Position numbers and translations under genes: made by a program
Part shown: positions 28,204-38,316 of the stretch, piece after piece
Layout: each line of letters begins with the position of its first letter
How positions within the stretch are numbered: position 1 is the stretch's first letter
The notes under the pieces: model-generated
The model's input: only the letters and a program-made list of their open reading frames with translations
What the model was told of the DNA's origin: nothing
Databases searched by the model: none
Source: Bacilli bacterium
GTDB taxonomy: Bacteria > Bacillota_I > Bacilli_A > RFN20 > CAG-288
NCBI GenBank assembly: GCA_022780765.1
Contig: JALEUS010000094.1
Coordinates: 1-39,693, forward strand
Length of the DNA stretch: 39,693 nucleotides
Reading direction: 5' to 3'

Positions 28204-30420
28204 ATGGAAATCAAAAATCGTGTCTGCACTTTTCTTGAGCTTAAGGAAAGCTATTCTTCATATATAACTCTTCCTGAAGATCAGCAGCTTATTGAAAAAG
28301 CATACAGGTTTGCTGAAAAAAAACATTCAGGACAGGTCAGAAAATCAGGTGACCCTTATGTGAGTCACTGCCTTTATGTTGCTTATATTCTCTCTAAGCT
28401 TCAAGTAGGACCTAAGACGATAGCAGTTGGTCTTCTTCACGACACCATCGAAGATACGGATACGACATTTGATGAGATTGTTGAAAACTTTGGACTTGAG
28501 ATAGCTACGATGACTGAAGCTCTCACCAAAGTTACCAGATTATCCGATTATAAGAATGTGGAGTTCACTGCAGAGAATCATCGAAAGATCTTTGTGGCTA
28601 TGGCAAAAGATATCAGAGTCATATTGATCAAGCTTGCAGACAGATTGCACAACATGATGACTTTACAGTATCAACCTAAAGAGAAACAGCAGAGAATCTC
28701 TCATGAGACTTTAGAAGTGTACGCTCCGATTGCTCATCGTCTAGGTTTATACAGCATCTCAACTATGCTTGAAGATCTCTCCCTTTATTATCTTGAACCA
28801 GACAAGGTCAAAGAGATTGAAGATAAGTGCAATCAGCTCGTTTCAGACTCTAAAGAGACCTTAAAGGAGCTGACTGAGCACATCGACAGCATTCTCTCTT
28901 CGACAAGTATTCCTTACGAGATCTCTAGCAGAGTCAAATCTGTTTATTCTATTTATAAAAAAATGTATCTTAAGAATTACTCATTTGATCAGATATATGA
29001 TATCCTTGCCTTAAGAATCATCACTGAAAGCGAGCAAAACTGTTATGAGATACTGGGTTATATACATGCAAACTTCCGTCCTATGCCTGGCAGATTCAAA
29101 GATTATATAGCCATGCCTAAGACAAATATGTACCAGTCTCTTCACACTACGATTATGACTGAAAACGGAATCTTCTTCGAGATTCAGATAAGAACAAAGA
29201 AGATGGATGAACTCGCAGAAAGCGGTGTTGCTGCTCACTGGAGATATAAGGAAGGCTCTTCCTACGATGCTAAAAGAGAGCAGATGGAGATTGAGAATCA
29301 GCTCCAATGGTTTAAAGAGTTTGTCACCATATCTGACTCATCAAACTCAGATGCTAAAGAGTACATGGACACTCTATCTCACGATATATTCGATGCTAAT
29401 GTCTATGTCTTCACTCCTAAAGGAAATGTCATCTGCCTTCCTAACGGATCAACTCCAATCGATTTTGCATACAGAATACATACCGATTTAGGCGAGCATT
29501 TATCAGGTGCTAAGATCAATGGTGTATTATCTCCTATATCGACTGTTTTAAAGACTGGTGATGTGGTTGAAGTAATCACCGCTAAAAACGCTTATCCTAA
29601 CTCTGAGTGGATGAACATCGCAAAATCTCACTTTGCTAAGTCTTCTATAAGAAAATATCTTGTCAAGAAAAATCAGGATTTTGCAAAAGAGGATTCTATT
29701 AAGAAAGGGAGAACTATGCTTTTGGATTACATGAAGGATCATCATGTGGAGACAGATGTCAGCAAACTTCTCTCTAAAAAGATGCTTGCTGAACTGAAAG
29801 TCAACAGCGCAGATGAACTGTTCTTACAGTTGAGCGGAAAGACTATCTCTCTTTCATCTATCATCGATAAATTTGAGGTGATGAACAAAAAGGAAGAGGG
29901 CATCCAAGATAAGCTTGTCGATAACAGCTCTGATATCTCTACCAAGAACAGGCTGAAGAGAAACACTACCGATTCGATAGTCTTAGAAAACGGAGACAAT
30001 GTCTTAATATCTCTTGCTAACTGCTGTCAACCTCTTCCTGGTGATGAGATCATCGGTTATGTTTCAACAGGTCAGGGTGTGAAAGTTCATAGAGCCGATT
30101 GTCCCAACATCAAGAAACTGGATTCCTCAGCTAGATTGATCAATGTCAAATGGAATCCAGACAATCTGAAGAAACTGGATTATCAGGTTTCTTTAGCTGT
30201 CGAATGTCACGATAGAAATCAGCTGCTTGTAGATATCTTAAACACTCTTCAGCTGTGCAATGCTAAGCTCATAAAATGCACTGCTAAACAGAACACTGCC
30301 AACAATACTGCAACAATTTCAGTAGATATACTGGTCAAAGATAAAGAGATTCTCGATCATTACATCGCTGCTCTTTACAAAGTAAAATCTGTCTTCAACA
30401 TAAGACGAATTGGTAAATAG
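28204..30420 (+). CDS. Bifunctional (p)ppGpp synthetase/hydrolase (RelA/SpoT homolog)
   Basis: HD domain (HSGQVRKSGDPYVSH, LLHDTIEDTD), synthetase domain (RFKDYIAMPKTNMYQSLHTTI), TGS (CLPNGSTPIDFAYRIHTDLG) and ACT. Confidence 0.96.
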   Translation: MEIKNRVCTFLELKESYSSYITLPEDQQLIEKAYRFAEKKHSGQVRKSGDPYVSHCLYVAYILSKLQVGPKTIAVGLLHDTIEDTDTTFDEIVENFGLEIATMTEALTKVTRLSDYKNVEFTAENHRKIFVAMAKDIRVILIKLADRLHNMMTLQYQPKEKQQRISHETLEVYAPIAHRLGLYSISTMLEDLSLYYLEPDKVKEIEDKCNQLVSDSKETLKELTEHIDSILSSTSIPYEISSRVKSVYSIYKKMYLKNYSFDQIYDILALRIITESEQNCYEILGYIHANFRPMPGRFKDYIAMPKTNMYQSLHTTIMTENGIFFEIQIRTKKMDELAESGVAAHWRYKEGSSYDAKREQMEIENQLQWFKEFVTISDSSNSDAKEYMDTLSHDIFDANVYVFTPKGNVICLPNGSTPIDFAYRIHTDLGEHLSGAKINGVLSPISTVLKTGDVVEVITAKNAYPNSEWMNIAKSHFAKSSIRKYLVKKNQDFAKEDSIKKGRTMLLDYMKDHHVETDVSKLLSKKMLAELKVNSADELFLQLSGKTISLSSIIDKFEVMNKKEEGIQDKLVDNSSDISTKNRLKRNTTDSIVLENGDNVLISLANCCQPLPGDEIIGYVSTGQGVKVHRADCPNIKKLDSSARLINVKWNPDNLKKLDYQVSLAVECHDRNQLLVDILNTLQLCNAKLIKCTAKQNTANNTATISVDILVKDKEILDHYIAALYKVKSVFNIRRIGK

Positions 30421-30428
30421 GAGGAATC

Positions 30429-31661
30429 ATGTCTGAAATCATTAAAAAGCCCAGAGGAACTGTCGATTATTTTTACGACGATGCTTCTGTTTTGATATCT
30501 ATAAAAAATAAGCTTCTCTCTCTAGCAGAAAGGTATGGGTTTTCTTTCTGTACAGTTCCTACTTTTGAAGAGAGCCGACTGTTTCATAGAAGCGTTGGTG
30601 AAAGCTCTGATATTGTAAGAAAAGAGACATTTGACCTGATAAACAAAGGGGATAGATCTTACACTTTAAGACCGGAGTTCACTGCTTCAATCAACAGAGC
30701 AGTCATCGAAAATAAGTTCTTTTCTTCTCCTTCTCTTCCTTTGAAGTTTTCATACTTCGATAAAGCTTTCAGGTATGAGAGACCACAGACAGGAAGATAC
30801 AGAGAATTTCACCAGTTCGGTGTTGAGATAATCGATGAGAAGATCGATTTATCTTCTCAGGTTGAGACTCTTCTTCTTGCTATCGATGCCTGCAAGATGA
30901 TCTTGGGTGATATAGAAGTTAAAGCAAAGATCAATTTCTTAGGCTCAGTTACAAGCCGAGACAACTATAAAAAAGCGCTCTACTCTTTCTTTGCTGACAA
31001 GATTCAATACATGTGTGAAGACTGCAAGAGAAGACTTGAGACAAACCCGCTTCGAATTCTTGACTGCAAAGTCGATGAGGACAGGAAGTTTATTCAGGAT
31101 GCTCCTAAGATAACAGATTATTTGACTGAAGAAGATAGAGAAGAGTTTGATCAGATTAAAAAACTTCTTTTAAAACTGAACGTCTCTTTCCAAGTGGATG
31201 ATAATCTTGTCAGAGGTCTTGATTACTACACCGGTTTTGTATTTGAACTTTACAGTGATGAGAAATTAGGTGCTTTAGCAGGTGGAGGCAAATACTCATC
31301 TCTCATGAAAGAACTTGGTGGACCTGAGTTTGAAGGAATAGGTTTTTCTATCGGTATTGAAAGACTTATTTTATCACTCATAGGCAAAGGTTCTTTAGAC
31401 TATAAAAAATCTCTCGATTACTTTGTGATAGACTTAAGAAAAAATGGAGATGGCCTCATCATCGCTAAAAAGCTCAGAGATAAAGGGTACAAGGTATCTC
31501 TTCCTTCCTTTTCCAGATCGATGAAAGGTGCTATCAAGATGGCTGATAGAGAGAATGCTAAAAATGTTATAATCGTCGATAGCGATATGACTTACAAGTT
31601 GAAAGATATGTCAACTAGAGAGCAGAAAGATATAACCTTTGAAGAGATATTAGGTTTATAG
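30429..31661 (+). CDS. hisS: Histidyl-tRNA synthetase
   Basis: KPRGTVDYFYDDA, TLRPEFTASINRAV, QTGRYREFHQFGVEI, LVRGLDYYTGFVFE. Confidence 0.96.
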   Translation: MSEIIKKPRGTVDYFYDDASVLISIKNKLLSLAERYGFSFCTVPTFEESRLFHRSVGESSDIVRKETFDLINKGDRSYTLRPEFTASINRAVIENKFFSSPSLPLKFSYFDKAFRYERPQTGRYREFHQFGVEIIDEKIDLSSQVETLLLAIDACKMILGDIEVKAKINFLGSVTSRDNYKKALYSFFADKIQYMCEDCKRRLETNPLRILDCKVDEDRKFIQDAPKITDYLTEEDREEFDQIKKLLLKLNVSFQVDDNLVRGLDYYTGFVFELYSDEKLGALAGGGKYSSLMKELGGPEFEGIGFSIGIERLILSLIGKGSLDYKKSLDYFVIDLRKNGDGLIIAKKLRDKGYKVSLPSFSRSMKGAIKMADRENAKNVIIVDSDMTYKLKDMSTREQKDITFEEILGL

Positions 31662-31669
31662 GAGGTATT

Positions 31670-33406
31670 ATGTTAAGAACTCACAATTGTTCCTCTTTAA
31701 GAAAAGAGGATGTGTCAAAGACTGTGACTTTAACAGGTTGGGTCGACACTATAAGAAATATAGGTTCTTTCGCATTTGTCGATCTCAGAGACAGATTTGG
31801 AAAGACCCAGATCTACCTTGATTCTCAGCAGTTTGAAAAGCTGAATCTAAAGAATGAGTACTGTATTCAAGTTGTCGGTAAGGTCAGAGAAAGAAAAGAG
31901 AGAAATCCTCATCTGCTGACGGGTGATATTGAAGTCGTCGCTGACAAAGTGACAGTGTTTTCAAAATGCGCTGTTCTTCCTTTCCCTATACAGGAAGAGA
32001 TAAATGTCTCTGAAGATACCAGGCTCAAATATCGTTATTTAGATTTAAGACGACCAAACATGTTGAATAATATCATCTTAAGAAGCAAGATAGCTCAGGC
32101 CACAAGAGAGTTTTTAGATGAGCATGATTTCATTGAAGTCGACACTCCTACTCTCATCAAGTCAACACCTGAAGGAGCAAGAGACTATCTCGTTCCTTCT
32201 AGGATCTATCCTGGTTCATTTTACGCTCTTCCTCAGAGCCCACAGCTATACAAACAGCTTTTGATGATATCAGGTATTGACAGATACTATCAGCTAGCGC
32301 ACTGCTACAGAGATGAGGATCAGAGAGCTGATAGACAGCCTGAGTTTATGCAGATAGACTGCGAGATGTCCTTTGTTGAAAGAGAGGATGTTTTAAATAT
32401 CATCGAAGGTCTTTTAAAGCACATCTTTAAAAAGTGCATCGATGTGACTTTGCCTGATTTTGAAAGGATCTCATACGAAGATGCTATTACAAAATACGGA
32501 AGTGATAAGCCTGACACAAGATACAAACTTCTTTTAAATGATGCTACTGACATTTTAGGAGATTGTGGTTTCAATGCTTTTAAAGACAAGTATGTTTCTC
32601 TTCTTATAATTGAGAATTACGCAGATAAGATAAGCAGAAAGAATATGGATGAAGACAATCAGTTAGCAAAGAAATATTCTGTCTTCGGTTTCTCTTTTAT
32701 CAAGTATTTAAATGGTGAGTTCTCTTCATCCATCGTCAAAAACATCGATCCTGAATCTTTAGAAGCACTCAAGAACAGGTTTGCTATCAAAGAGAATGAT
32801 CTTCTTATCATCTGTGCCGACAGCAAGAAAGAGAAAGCTTGCGTTGCTCTTGGTGCTTTAAGAGTTGCATATGCTAACAAGCTCAAATATATTGATAAAA
32901 ATGTATATAAACCTCTCTTTGTTATTGACTGGCCGTTATTTGAAAAAGATGATGAAGGACATATAATCTCCTTATCAAATCCTTTCACAAGGCCTATCGA
33001 TGAGGATTTAAAGTATTTAGATAGCGATCCAACCAAGGTCCGTTCGACTTCTTATGACACGGTATTAAATGGTGTTGAGCTATCTTCAGGTGCGTTGAGA
33101 ATCCATGACAGTGATATACAGAAAAAGATATTCTCGCTTTTGGGACTGAGCGATGAAGATATAAAAGAGAGATTCTCATTCCTGGTTGAAGCTCTCAAAT
33201 ACGGTGTTCCTCCTGAAGGCGGTTTTGGAATAGGTGTAGAAAGACTTGCTATGGAGCTTGCTAAGGTTGATAATGTCAGAGATGTCATCGCTTTTCCAAA
33301 GAATTTAAAAGCCTTTGAACCTCTCTCTTCTTGTCCTTCAAAAGTTCCAGTTGAAGACACCGATATCTTAGGAATAAAGATCGTTGCTGGAGATGAAAAT
33401 GAGTGA
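31670..33406 (+). CDS. aspS: Aspartyl-tRNA synthetase
   Basis: LTGWVDTIRNIGSFAFVDLRD, FIEVDTPTLIKSTPEGARDYLVPSR, QSPQLYKQLLMISG, GVPPEGGFGIGVERLAM. Confidence 0.97.
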   Translation: MLRTHNCSSLRKEDVSKTVTLTGWVDTIRNIGSFAFVDLRDRFGKTQIYLDSQQFEKLNLKNEYCIQVVGKVRERKERNPHLLTGDIEVVADKVTVFSKCAVLPFPIQEEINVSEDTRLKYRYLDLRRPNMLNNIILRSKIAQATREFLDEHDFIEVDTPTLIKSTPEGARDYLVPSRIYPGSFYALPQSPQLYKQLLMISGIDRYYQLAHCYRDEDQRADRQPEFMQIDCEMSFVEREDVLNIIEGLLKHIFKKCIDVTLPDFERISYEDAITKYGSDKPDTRYKLLLNDATDILGDCGFNAFKDKYVSLLIIENYADKISRKNMDEDNQLAKKYSVFGFSFIKYLNGEFSSSIVKNIDPESLEALKNRFAIKENDLLIICADSKKEKACVALGALRVAYANKLKYIDKNVYKPLFVIDWPLFEKDDEGHIISLSNPFTRPIDEDLKYLDSDPTKVRSTSYDTVLNGVELSSGALRIHDSDIQKKIFSLLGLSDEDIKERFSFLVEALKYGVPPEGGFGIGVERLAMELAKVDNVRDVIAFPKNLKAFEPLSSCPSKVPVEDTDILGIKIVAGDENE

Positions 33407-34745
33407 TGTTGCTCTTTCATCTTTCAACGTAAAAAAAGAGATAGCAGATGCTTTCTCTTCTTTAGGATACATTTCTTTATCTGATGTACAGGCTAAGACA
33501 ATTCCTCTTCTTTTGAAAAAGGAGAGTGTTTTAGCTAACTCGTACACAGGTTCTGGAAAGACTTTCTGCTATCTTATCCCTATCATAAACAACATAGATT
33601 TTTCTTCTGATTCAATTGAAGCTATCATCATAGTTCCAACAAATATTTTGGTTGATCAGGTAAAAAAAGAATTCGATTCTTTCTTTGATTTATTAGGCTA
33701 CAGCAAAGAGTTTATCAAAGTCATCAAATCAAAAAATGATTTTTCAAGAGTGAAAGCTAAAGTGGTGATAACGACTCCTTCTATGTATAAGGAAGTATTC
33801 TCTCACTATAGTACAAACAGACTGTCATACGTCATCATCGATGAAGCTGACATGCTGCTTTTTGATGGATTTTTATTTTTTACTGAAGATGTTAAAAAAC
33901 AGATCGATCAGAGCATCATCTCTGTTTTTTCAGCATCGATAAAGACACAGGATATAACTAGAATCAAGAGAAGATTTAAAATCAAAAACGTCGTCTCTAT
34001 TTCACAGAAGATAAACTGTGATAAGATCTCTCATCATCTCATCGATTTCTCATCTTATTTAAAAAAGGAAGCTTTAAATAAGATCATCTCTTCAATCAAA
34101 TACATGAAGATGATCGTGTTTTTTAAAAGCGTAGAGGAAGCAAATGATGTCTATCTTGATTACAAAGACAGAAAAGATGTTTTTATCTTCCATGGTGAAC
34201 TTGATAAAAGGGAGATAAAAAAGACATTTTCTTCTCTTCAGAAGAAAGATTCATTTATTGTTTTCTCCTCTGACTATCTCTCAAGAGGTGTGGATTTAAA
34301 AGGAATAGATACCATCATCTCTTATTCTTTACCTGATACTCTTGACTACTATTTCCATCGTGCAGGAAGAACTGGAAGATTTTTTACTGATGGCGACTCT
34401 TATATCATGGTAGATAAGGACAATGAAAAAGAGATCAAAGATATCCTCTCTTTAAAAAGGAGAGAAGTTTCCTTTGATGTCTTTAAAGTCAACGAGACTG
34501 GTCTTAAGAAGATATCACAATCCTATGTGTTTAAAAATCTTGGAAAGAAAGATCAGTCAAATGAACAGCTTCAAAAGAAGATAAGACACGCATACAATAA
34601 AAATAAGAGCGATAAGGTAAAACCGAATTACAAGAAGAAAGTCTCTAAAGCTATCAAGAGAGTTAAAGAGAAACACAGGATGAAAGTTGTCAGAACAAAC
34701 ATCGCTAAAAAAGGTGGAAACGCTAGAGATTTCCACCAGGATTAG
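33399..34745 (+). CDS. DEAD-box RNA helicase (Csh-like)
   Basis: SYTGSGKTFCYLIP, VIIDEADMLLFDG, SRGVDLKGIDTIISY, YFHRAGRTGR; basic C-terminal tail. Confidence 0.93.
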   Translation: MSDVALSSFNVKKEIADAFSSLGYISLSDVQAKTIPLLLKKESVLANSYTGSGKTFCYLIPIINNIDFSSDSIEAIIIVPTNILVDQVKKEFDSFFDLLGYSKEFIKVIKSKNDFSRVKAKVVITTPSMYKEVFSHYSTNRLSYVIIDEADMLLFDGFLFFTEDVKKQIDQSIISVFSASIKTQDITRIKRRFKIKNVVSISQKINCDKISHHLIDFSSYLKKEALNKIISSIKYMKMIVFFKSVEEANDVYLDYKDRKDVFIFHGELDKREIKKTFSSLQKKDSFIVFSSDYLSRGVDLKGIDTIISYSLPDTLDYYFHRAGRTGRFFTDGDSYIMVDKDNEKEIKDILSLKRREVSFDVFKVNETGLKKISQSYVFKNLGKKDQSNEQLQKKIRHAYNKNKSDKVKPNYKKKVSKAIKRVKEKHRMKVVRTNIAKKGGNARDFHQD

Positions 34746-35776
34746 AACTCTTTTATATATTCCTCTATCTTTTTTAGTGCTTCTTCTTTTTTATATCTAC
34801 CGATCTCTTTTCCTCTGGAGAAGAGAATGTAAAGATCTTTTAAGCCTGAACCTGTGATACCTATATCACAGTCTTTTGCCTCTCCTAATCCGTTTACAGG
34901 GCAGCCCATGCAGGCGACATGGATATCTTTATTTGTTCTATCCAAGATGAGCTGTATTCTATCTGAGAGCTCTTTGACATCGACAAGTGTTCTTCCACAC
35001 GTTGGACAGACAGTTAAAGAAGGAACTTTTATTCTTCCAGCACACTTCAGCAGTGTTTTGCAAGCTCTTATCTCGTACTCTCTTTTTTCAGCTAAAGAGA
35101 CTCTTATCGTGTCTCCTATTCCATCTTTTAAAAGAGGGAATAGAGCAACAGTGCTTTTGATTGCTCCTTCAAGTGCTCTTCCAGCTTCAGTCAAACCTAT
35201 GTGAAGAGGATAGGGATACTTTTCATACGCTCTTCTGTAAAGCTGTGTTGTCATATCTACATCGCTGCTTTTTAAAGACAGGACTATCTTTTCAAAATTT
35301 TCTTGTTTGAAGATCTCCAAGGTTTCATCTAAAGCTAAAAGATAATCATCGATCTTTGATGAAGTCTTGCCTTTATATTTGTTTAAAGAACCAGAATTAA
35401 CTCCTATTCTGAGAGGAATATTCATCTCTTTGGCTGTCTTGATAACTTCTCTTAAATTGCTTTCACTTCCGATGTTTCCAGGATTTATCCTGACTTTATC
35501 TGCATGATTTTTCATCGCTTTTATAGCGTATAGATAATTGTAGTGGATATCGGCAATGATAGGTATATTCACTTTCTTCTTGATCTCTATAAGAGCATTT
35601 AAATCATCTTCATCGAGAATAGAGAATCTCATCATGTCAAGAGAGAGCTCTTCTAAAGAATTGGTAAGAGATATGTTTTCTTCAATAAGAGATGTCTTCC
35701 TATCAGACATGCTCTGAATCAAGATTCCTCCATCTCCTATTGTTTTATTTCCAATATTAAAAATTATTTTCCTCAT
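34742..35776 (-). CDS. ispG: 4-hydroxy-3-methylbut-2-en-1-yl diphosphate synthase
   Basis: IQSMSDRKTS, IIADIHYNYLYAIKAM, KVRINPGNIGS, TVCPTCGRT, GCPVNGLGEAKDCDIGI. Start set at MRKIIFNIG. Confidence 0.94.
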   Translation of the reverse strand: MRKIIFNIGNKTIGDGGILIQSMSDRKTSLIEENISLTNSLEELSLDMMRFSILDEDDLNALIEIKKKVNIPIIADIHYNYLYAIKAMKNHADKVRINPGNIGSESNLREVIKTAKEMNIPLRIGVNSGSLNKYKGKTSSKIDDYLLALDETLEIFKQENFEKIVLSLKSSDVDMTTQLYRRAYEKYPYPLHIGLTEAGRALEGAIKSTVALFPLLKDGIGDTIRVSLAEKREYEIRACKTLLKCAGRIKVPSLTVCPTCGRTLVDVKELSDRIQLILDRTNKDIHVACMGCPVNGLGEAKDCDIGITGSGLKDLYILFSRGKEIGRYKKEEALKKIEEYIKEF

Positions 35777-35974
35777 ATTTTCCTCATATTTTCCTCTTAT
35801 GTTTAGAATTATAAAACATGGATTTATCTTTTTCCACTCATTAAAGTTCAAATGAAAATAAAGAGAACTATTTATCGTAAATTAATCGATATATTCTTGT
35901 AAATATCAAAGAATTTATATATAATAAAAGAGTTTTGTAAAAATTTGCATTTTTTAAAATGGAGGAAAATAATT

Positions 35975-36133
35975 ATGGCAGATAAACGTATAAACCTCAC
36001 TCTTCGCTGCTCTGTTTGTAAAAACGAGAACTACATTGCAACAAAGAATAAAAGAACTCATCCAGACAGGTTAGCAGTTCAGAAATACTGTCCTTGCTGC
36101 AAGAAAAAGACTCTTCACGAAGAGAAGAAATAA
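35975..36133 (+). CDS. rpmG: 50S ribosomal protein L33 (zinc-binding form)
   Basis: LRCSVCKNENYIATKNKRTHPDRLAVQKYCPCCKKKTLHEEKK; SD GGAGG upstream of ATG 35975. Confidence 0.93.
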   Translation: MADKRINLTLRCSVCKNENYIATKNKRTHPDRLAVQKYCPCCKKKTLHEEKK

Positions 36134-36144
36134 AGAGGTGAAAA

Positions 36145-36714
36145 ATGGCTGATATTATCATGATTGGCGATTGTGGTCCTGGTAAATCATTCAAGTGGAA
36201 AAATGAGATTTACACTTCTTTATCTATCGATCACAACAAGACTGCTATGAGGCAGATGATTGTTAAAATCAAAGCTAAAAATTTAAGAACTGGTGCTATC
36301 AATGTCATGTCATTCAATGGTGACGATAAGGTTGAGACCATCTACTTAGATAAAAGAACCATGAACTACACTTACGATGATGGAACTTTGGTCCATTTTA
36401 TGGATGCAGAGACATATGAAGATTTTGCAATCGCTAAAGAGCATCTAAAGTGGGAACTGAACTTCATCACTCCTGAAAATCCTATCACCGTCACTTTTTA
36501 TGAGAATGAGATATTAGGTGTTGAGCTTCCTGCTAAAGTCACCTTAACTATCACAGAGACCGATGATAACGCTGTCTCCGGTGACACAGTTAACAAAGCC
36601 ACAAAGGATGCTATCTTAGAGACAGGATACAAATTAAGAGTTCCTATGTTTGTTAAAAACAACACCAAAATCATCATCAGAACCGATACTGGTGAGTATG
36701 ATTCAAGAGCATAA
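36145..36714 (+). CDS. efp: Elongation factor P
   Basis: KAKNLRTGAINVMSFNGDDKVE, MNYTYDDGTLVHFMDAETYE, KATKDAILETGYKLRVPMFVKNNTKIIIRTDTGEYDSRA. Confidence 0.93.
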   Translation: MADIIMIGDCGPGKSFKWKNEIYTSLSIDHNKTAMRQMIVKIKAKNLRTGAINVMSFNGDDKVETIYLDKRTMNYTYDDGTLVHFMDAETYEDFAIAKEHLKWELNFITPENPITVTFYENEILGVELPAKVTLTITETDDNAVSGDTVNKATKDAILETGYKLRVPMFVKNNTKIIIRTDTGEYDSRA

Positions 36715-36720
36715 CAGATT

Positions 36721-36981
36721 ATGATGTCAATTCCTATCTGGGCTTTTGTTTTAATAATTGTTCTTCTCATATTAGGTTCTTTAATCGCTGGCTTTTTTAT
36801 CGCAAGAACACTTATCAAAAGAGAGATGAAAAAGAATCCTCCTATAAGTGAAGATATGATAAAAGCTATGTATCGTTCCATGGGTGTCACTCCTTCGCAG
36901 GCTAGATTGAATCAGACAATGAAAGCTATCAATGAAGCGCAGAGTGGCAAAAAATCTCCTAAAAATAAAAAACACAAATAA
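36721..36981 (+). CDS. UPF0154 (YneF) family membrane protein
   Basis: N-terminal TM helix, then KKNPPISEDMIKAMYRSMGVTPSQARLNQTMKAI. Confidence 0.85.
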   Translation: MMSIPIWAFVLIIVLLILGSLIAGFFIARTLIKREMKKNPPISEDMIKAMYRSMGVTPSQARLNQTMKAINEAQSGKKSPKNKKHK

Positions 36982-36986
36982 AAATC

Positions 36987-37031
36987 AGAGCTGGTTAAGA
37001 TATCTAAAATTATCTTGTCAGCTCTTTTTTT
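36987..37031 (+). terminator. Rho-independent terminator
   Basis: AGAGCTG(G)TTAAGATA...TATCTTG(T)CAGCTCT followed by T7. Confidence 0.9.
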
Positions 37032-37362
37032 GTACATTATTTCAAGATAATAATTGTTCAATAGTTTTAAATAGTAAATAGTTTTACAATCAGTCTTTTA
37101 TTTCTCTTTATCTTTTAGTCTAATGTATATGTTTGTATTATTAAAATGAAAAACAGATAAGAGTCAAATTTTCTAATCTAATAGATAAAAAAGATTGGAA
37201 ACTTAGAGCAAGCCTATTAGAGATTTGAAAACTGGCCAAATAATCTATCAAAAGACATTTGCTTTATTAATATTAATTTTTTAAACAACCAATTGGTATA
37301 ACAAAAACATCGTCTTCTCTTTTATATCCATATTGATTACCTGTTATATTTTTCAATATCAC

Positions 37363-37454
37363 TTTACAAATTTGCTGCATTTAATTTTACAAATTTGCGA
37401 TTTTTTATTTTACATATTTGTCATATTTAATCTTATATATTTGCGTCAGTCAAT
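37363..37454. repeat. Four tandem 23-bp repeats, TTTACAAATTTGC-type
   Basis: Units start at 37363, 37386, 37409 and 37432, exactly 23 bp apart. The first two share TTTACAAATTTGC; the other two are diverged. Confidence 0.85.
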
Positions 37455-37509
37455 TACTTAATAGGCTAAAACAAAAATCCTTAACGGACTTGGTTCTTTT
37501 ATCAAACTC

Positions 37510-38316
37510 TTATTTATCAATTTTTTCTTTATTTAGTTCATTGATAGCGATAGTGATGATCTTGCTTTCATTTTCATCAGCATCTTTTTTTACATCTTTT
37601 TTAAATACTGTGACAGGTTCCTTTCCTGCAAGAAGTCGTTTTATATTGCTTGAATGTCTTATTAAAATGGTCAAGATAAACAAGAAAACAGTTATTGTTG
37701 TCACATAAGTTAAATGGATCATGAATGATGGAGAGAAAAAAAGACCGAAGTTATATAGAGAGTAATCTTTAAAACATGTCAAGTGAGTAATAAGCGGAAC
37801 AAATGAGAAGAGTAGGCAAGAAAAAGAACCGATTATTGAAGATAAAGAGATCTTCTTAAATCTCTTAAAAGTGATAAAAAACGTAAGAAGACCAATCAGA
37901 AAAAGAACAGGTGAGATAAAAAGACAGTAACCTGCAAAACAAGCGACAGCTTTTCCACCTTTAAAGTGTGAAAATACAGGATATATGTGTCCTATAGCGA
38001 CTGAAAAAGCAGAGATAGAACAGATGACTTCAATGAATTGATCATAATAAAATATATCCATCTTCACATATCTAAAAATTACAAATGTAAAGAGAAGAGC
38101 CAAGAAACATTTTAACAAATCAAGTGCAATAGTTAATATTCCTGCTCTTTTGGATACTGATCTTCCAACATTGGTACCACCAGCGTTTTTTGAGCCTACT
38201 TTAGTGATGTCAACACCGTAATGAGAAGAGATAATTTTTGAAAAAGAGATCGATCCTAACAGATAATTGAATATGATAGTTAACAGATACGCTAATACTG
38301 TGTAAAAAATTTTCAT
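37510..38316 (-). CDS. plsY: Glycerol-3-phosphate acyltransferase PlsY
   Basis: NYLLGSISFSKIIS, DITKVGSKNAGGTNVGRS, GHIYPVFSHFKGGKAVACFAG; multi-TM; divergent from parE. Confidence 0.93.
   Translation of the reverse strand: MKIFYTVLAYLLTIIFNYLLGSISFSKIISSHYGVDITKVGSKNAGGTNVGRSVSKRAGILTIALDLLKCFLALLFTFVIFRYVKMDIFYYDQFIEVICSISAFSVAIGHIYPVFSHFKGGKAVACFAGYCLFISPVLFLIGLLTFFITFKRFKKISLSSIIGSFSCLLFSFVPLITHLTCFKDYSLYNFGLFFSPSFMIHLTYVTTITVFLFILTILIRHSSNIKRLLAGKEPVTVFKKDVKKDADENESKIITIAINELNKEKIDK

Noticed and set aside
37040-37310. Possible remnant genes in the AT-rich gap before plsY
   Set aside because: Short translatable pieces exist in both strands, but none is recognisable; only the repeats and the 35-aa stub are supported.
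37363-37454. Possible CRISPR array
   Set aside because: Contiguous 23-bp tandem repeats with no spacers.
37418-37708. 96-aa plus-strand ORF
   Set aside because: Overlaps the 23-bp repeats and lies antisense to the C-terminus of plsY; low-complexity hydrophobic translation with no start signal.
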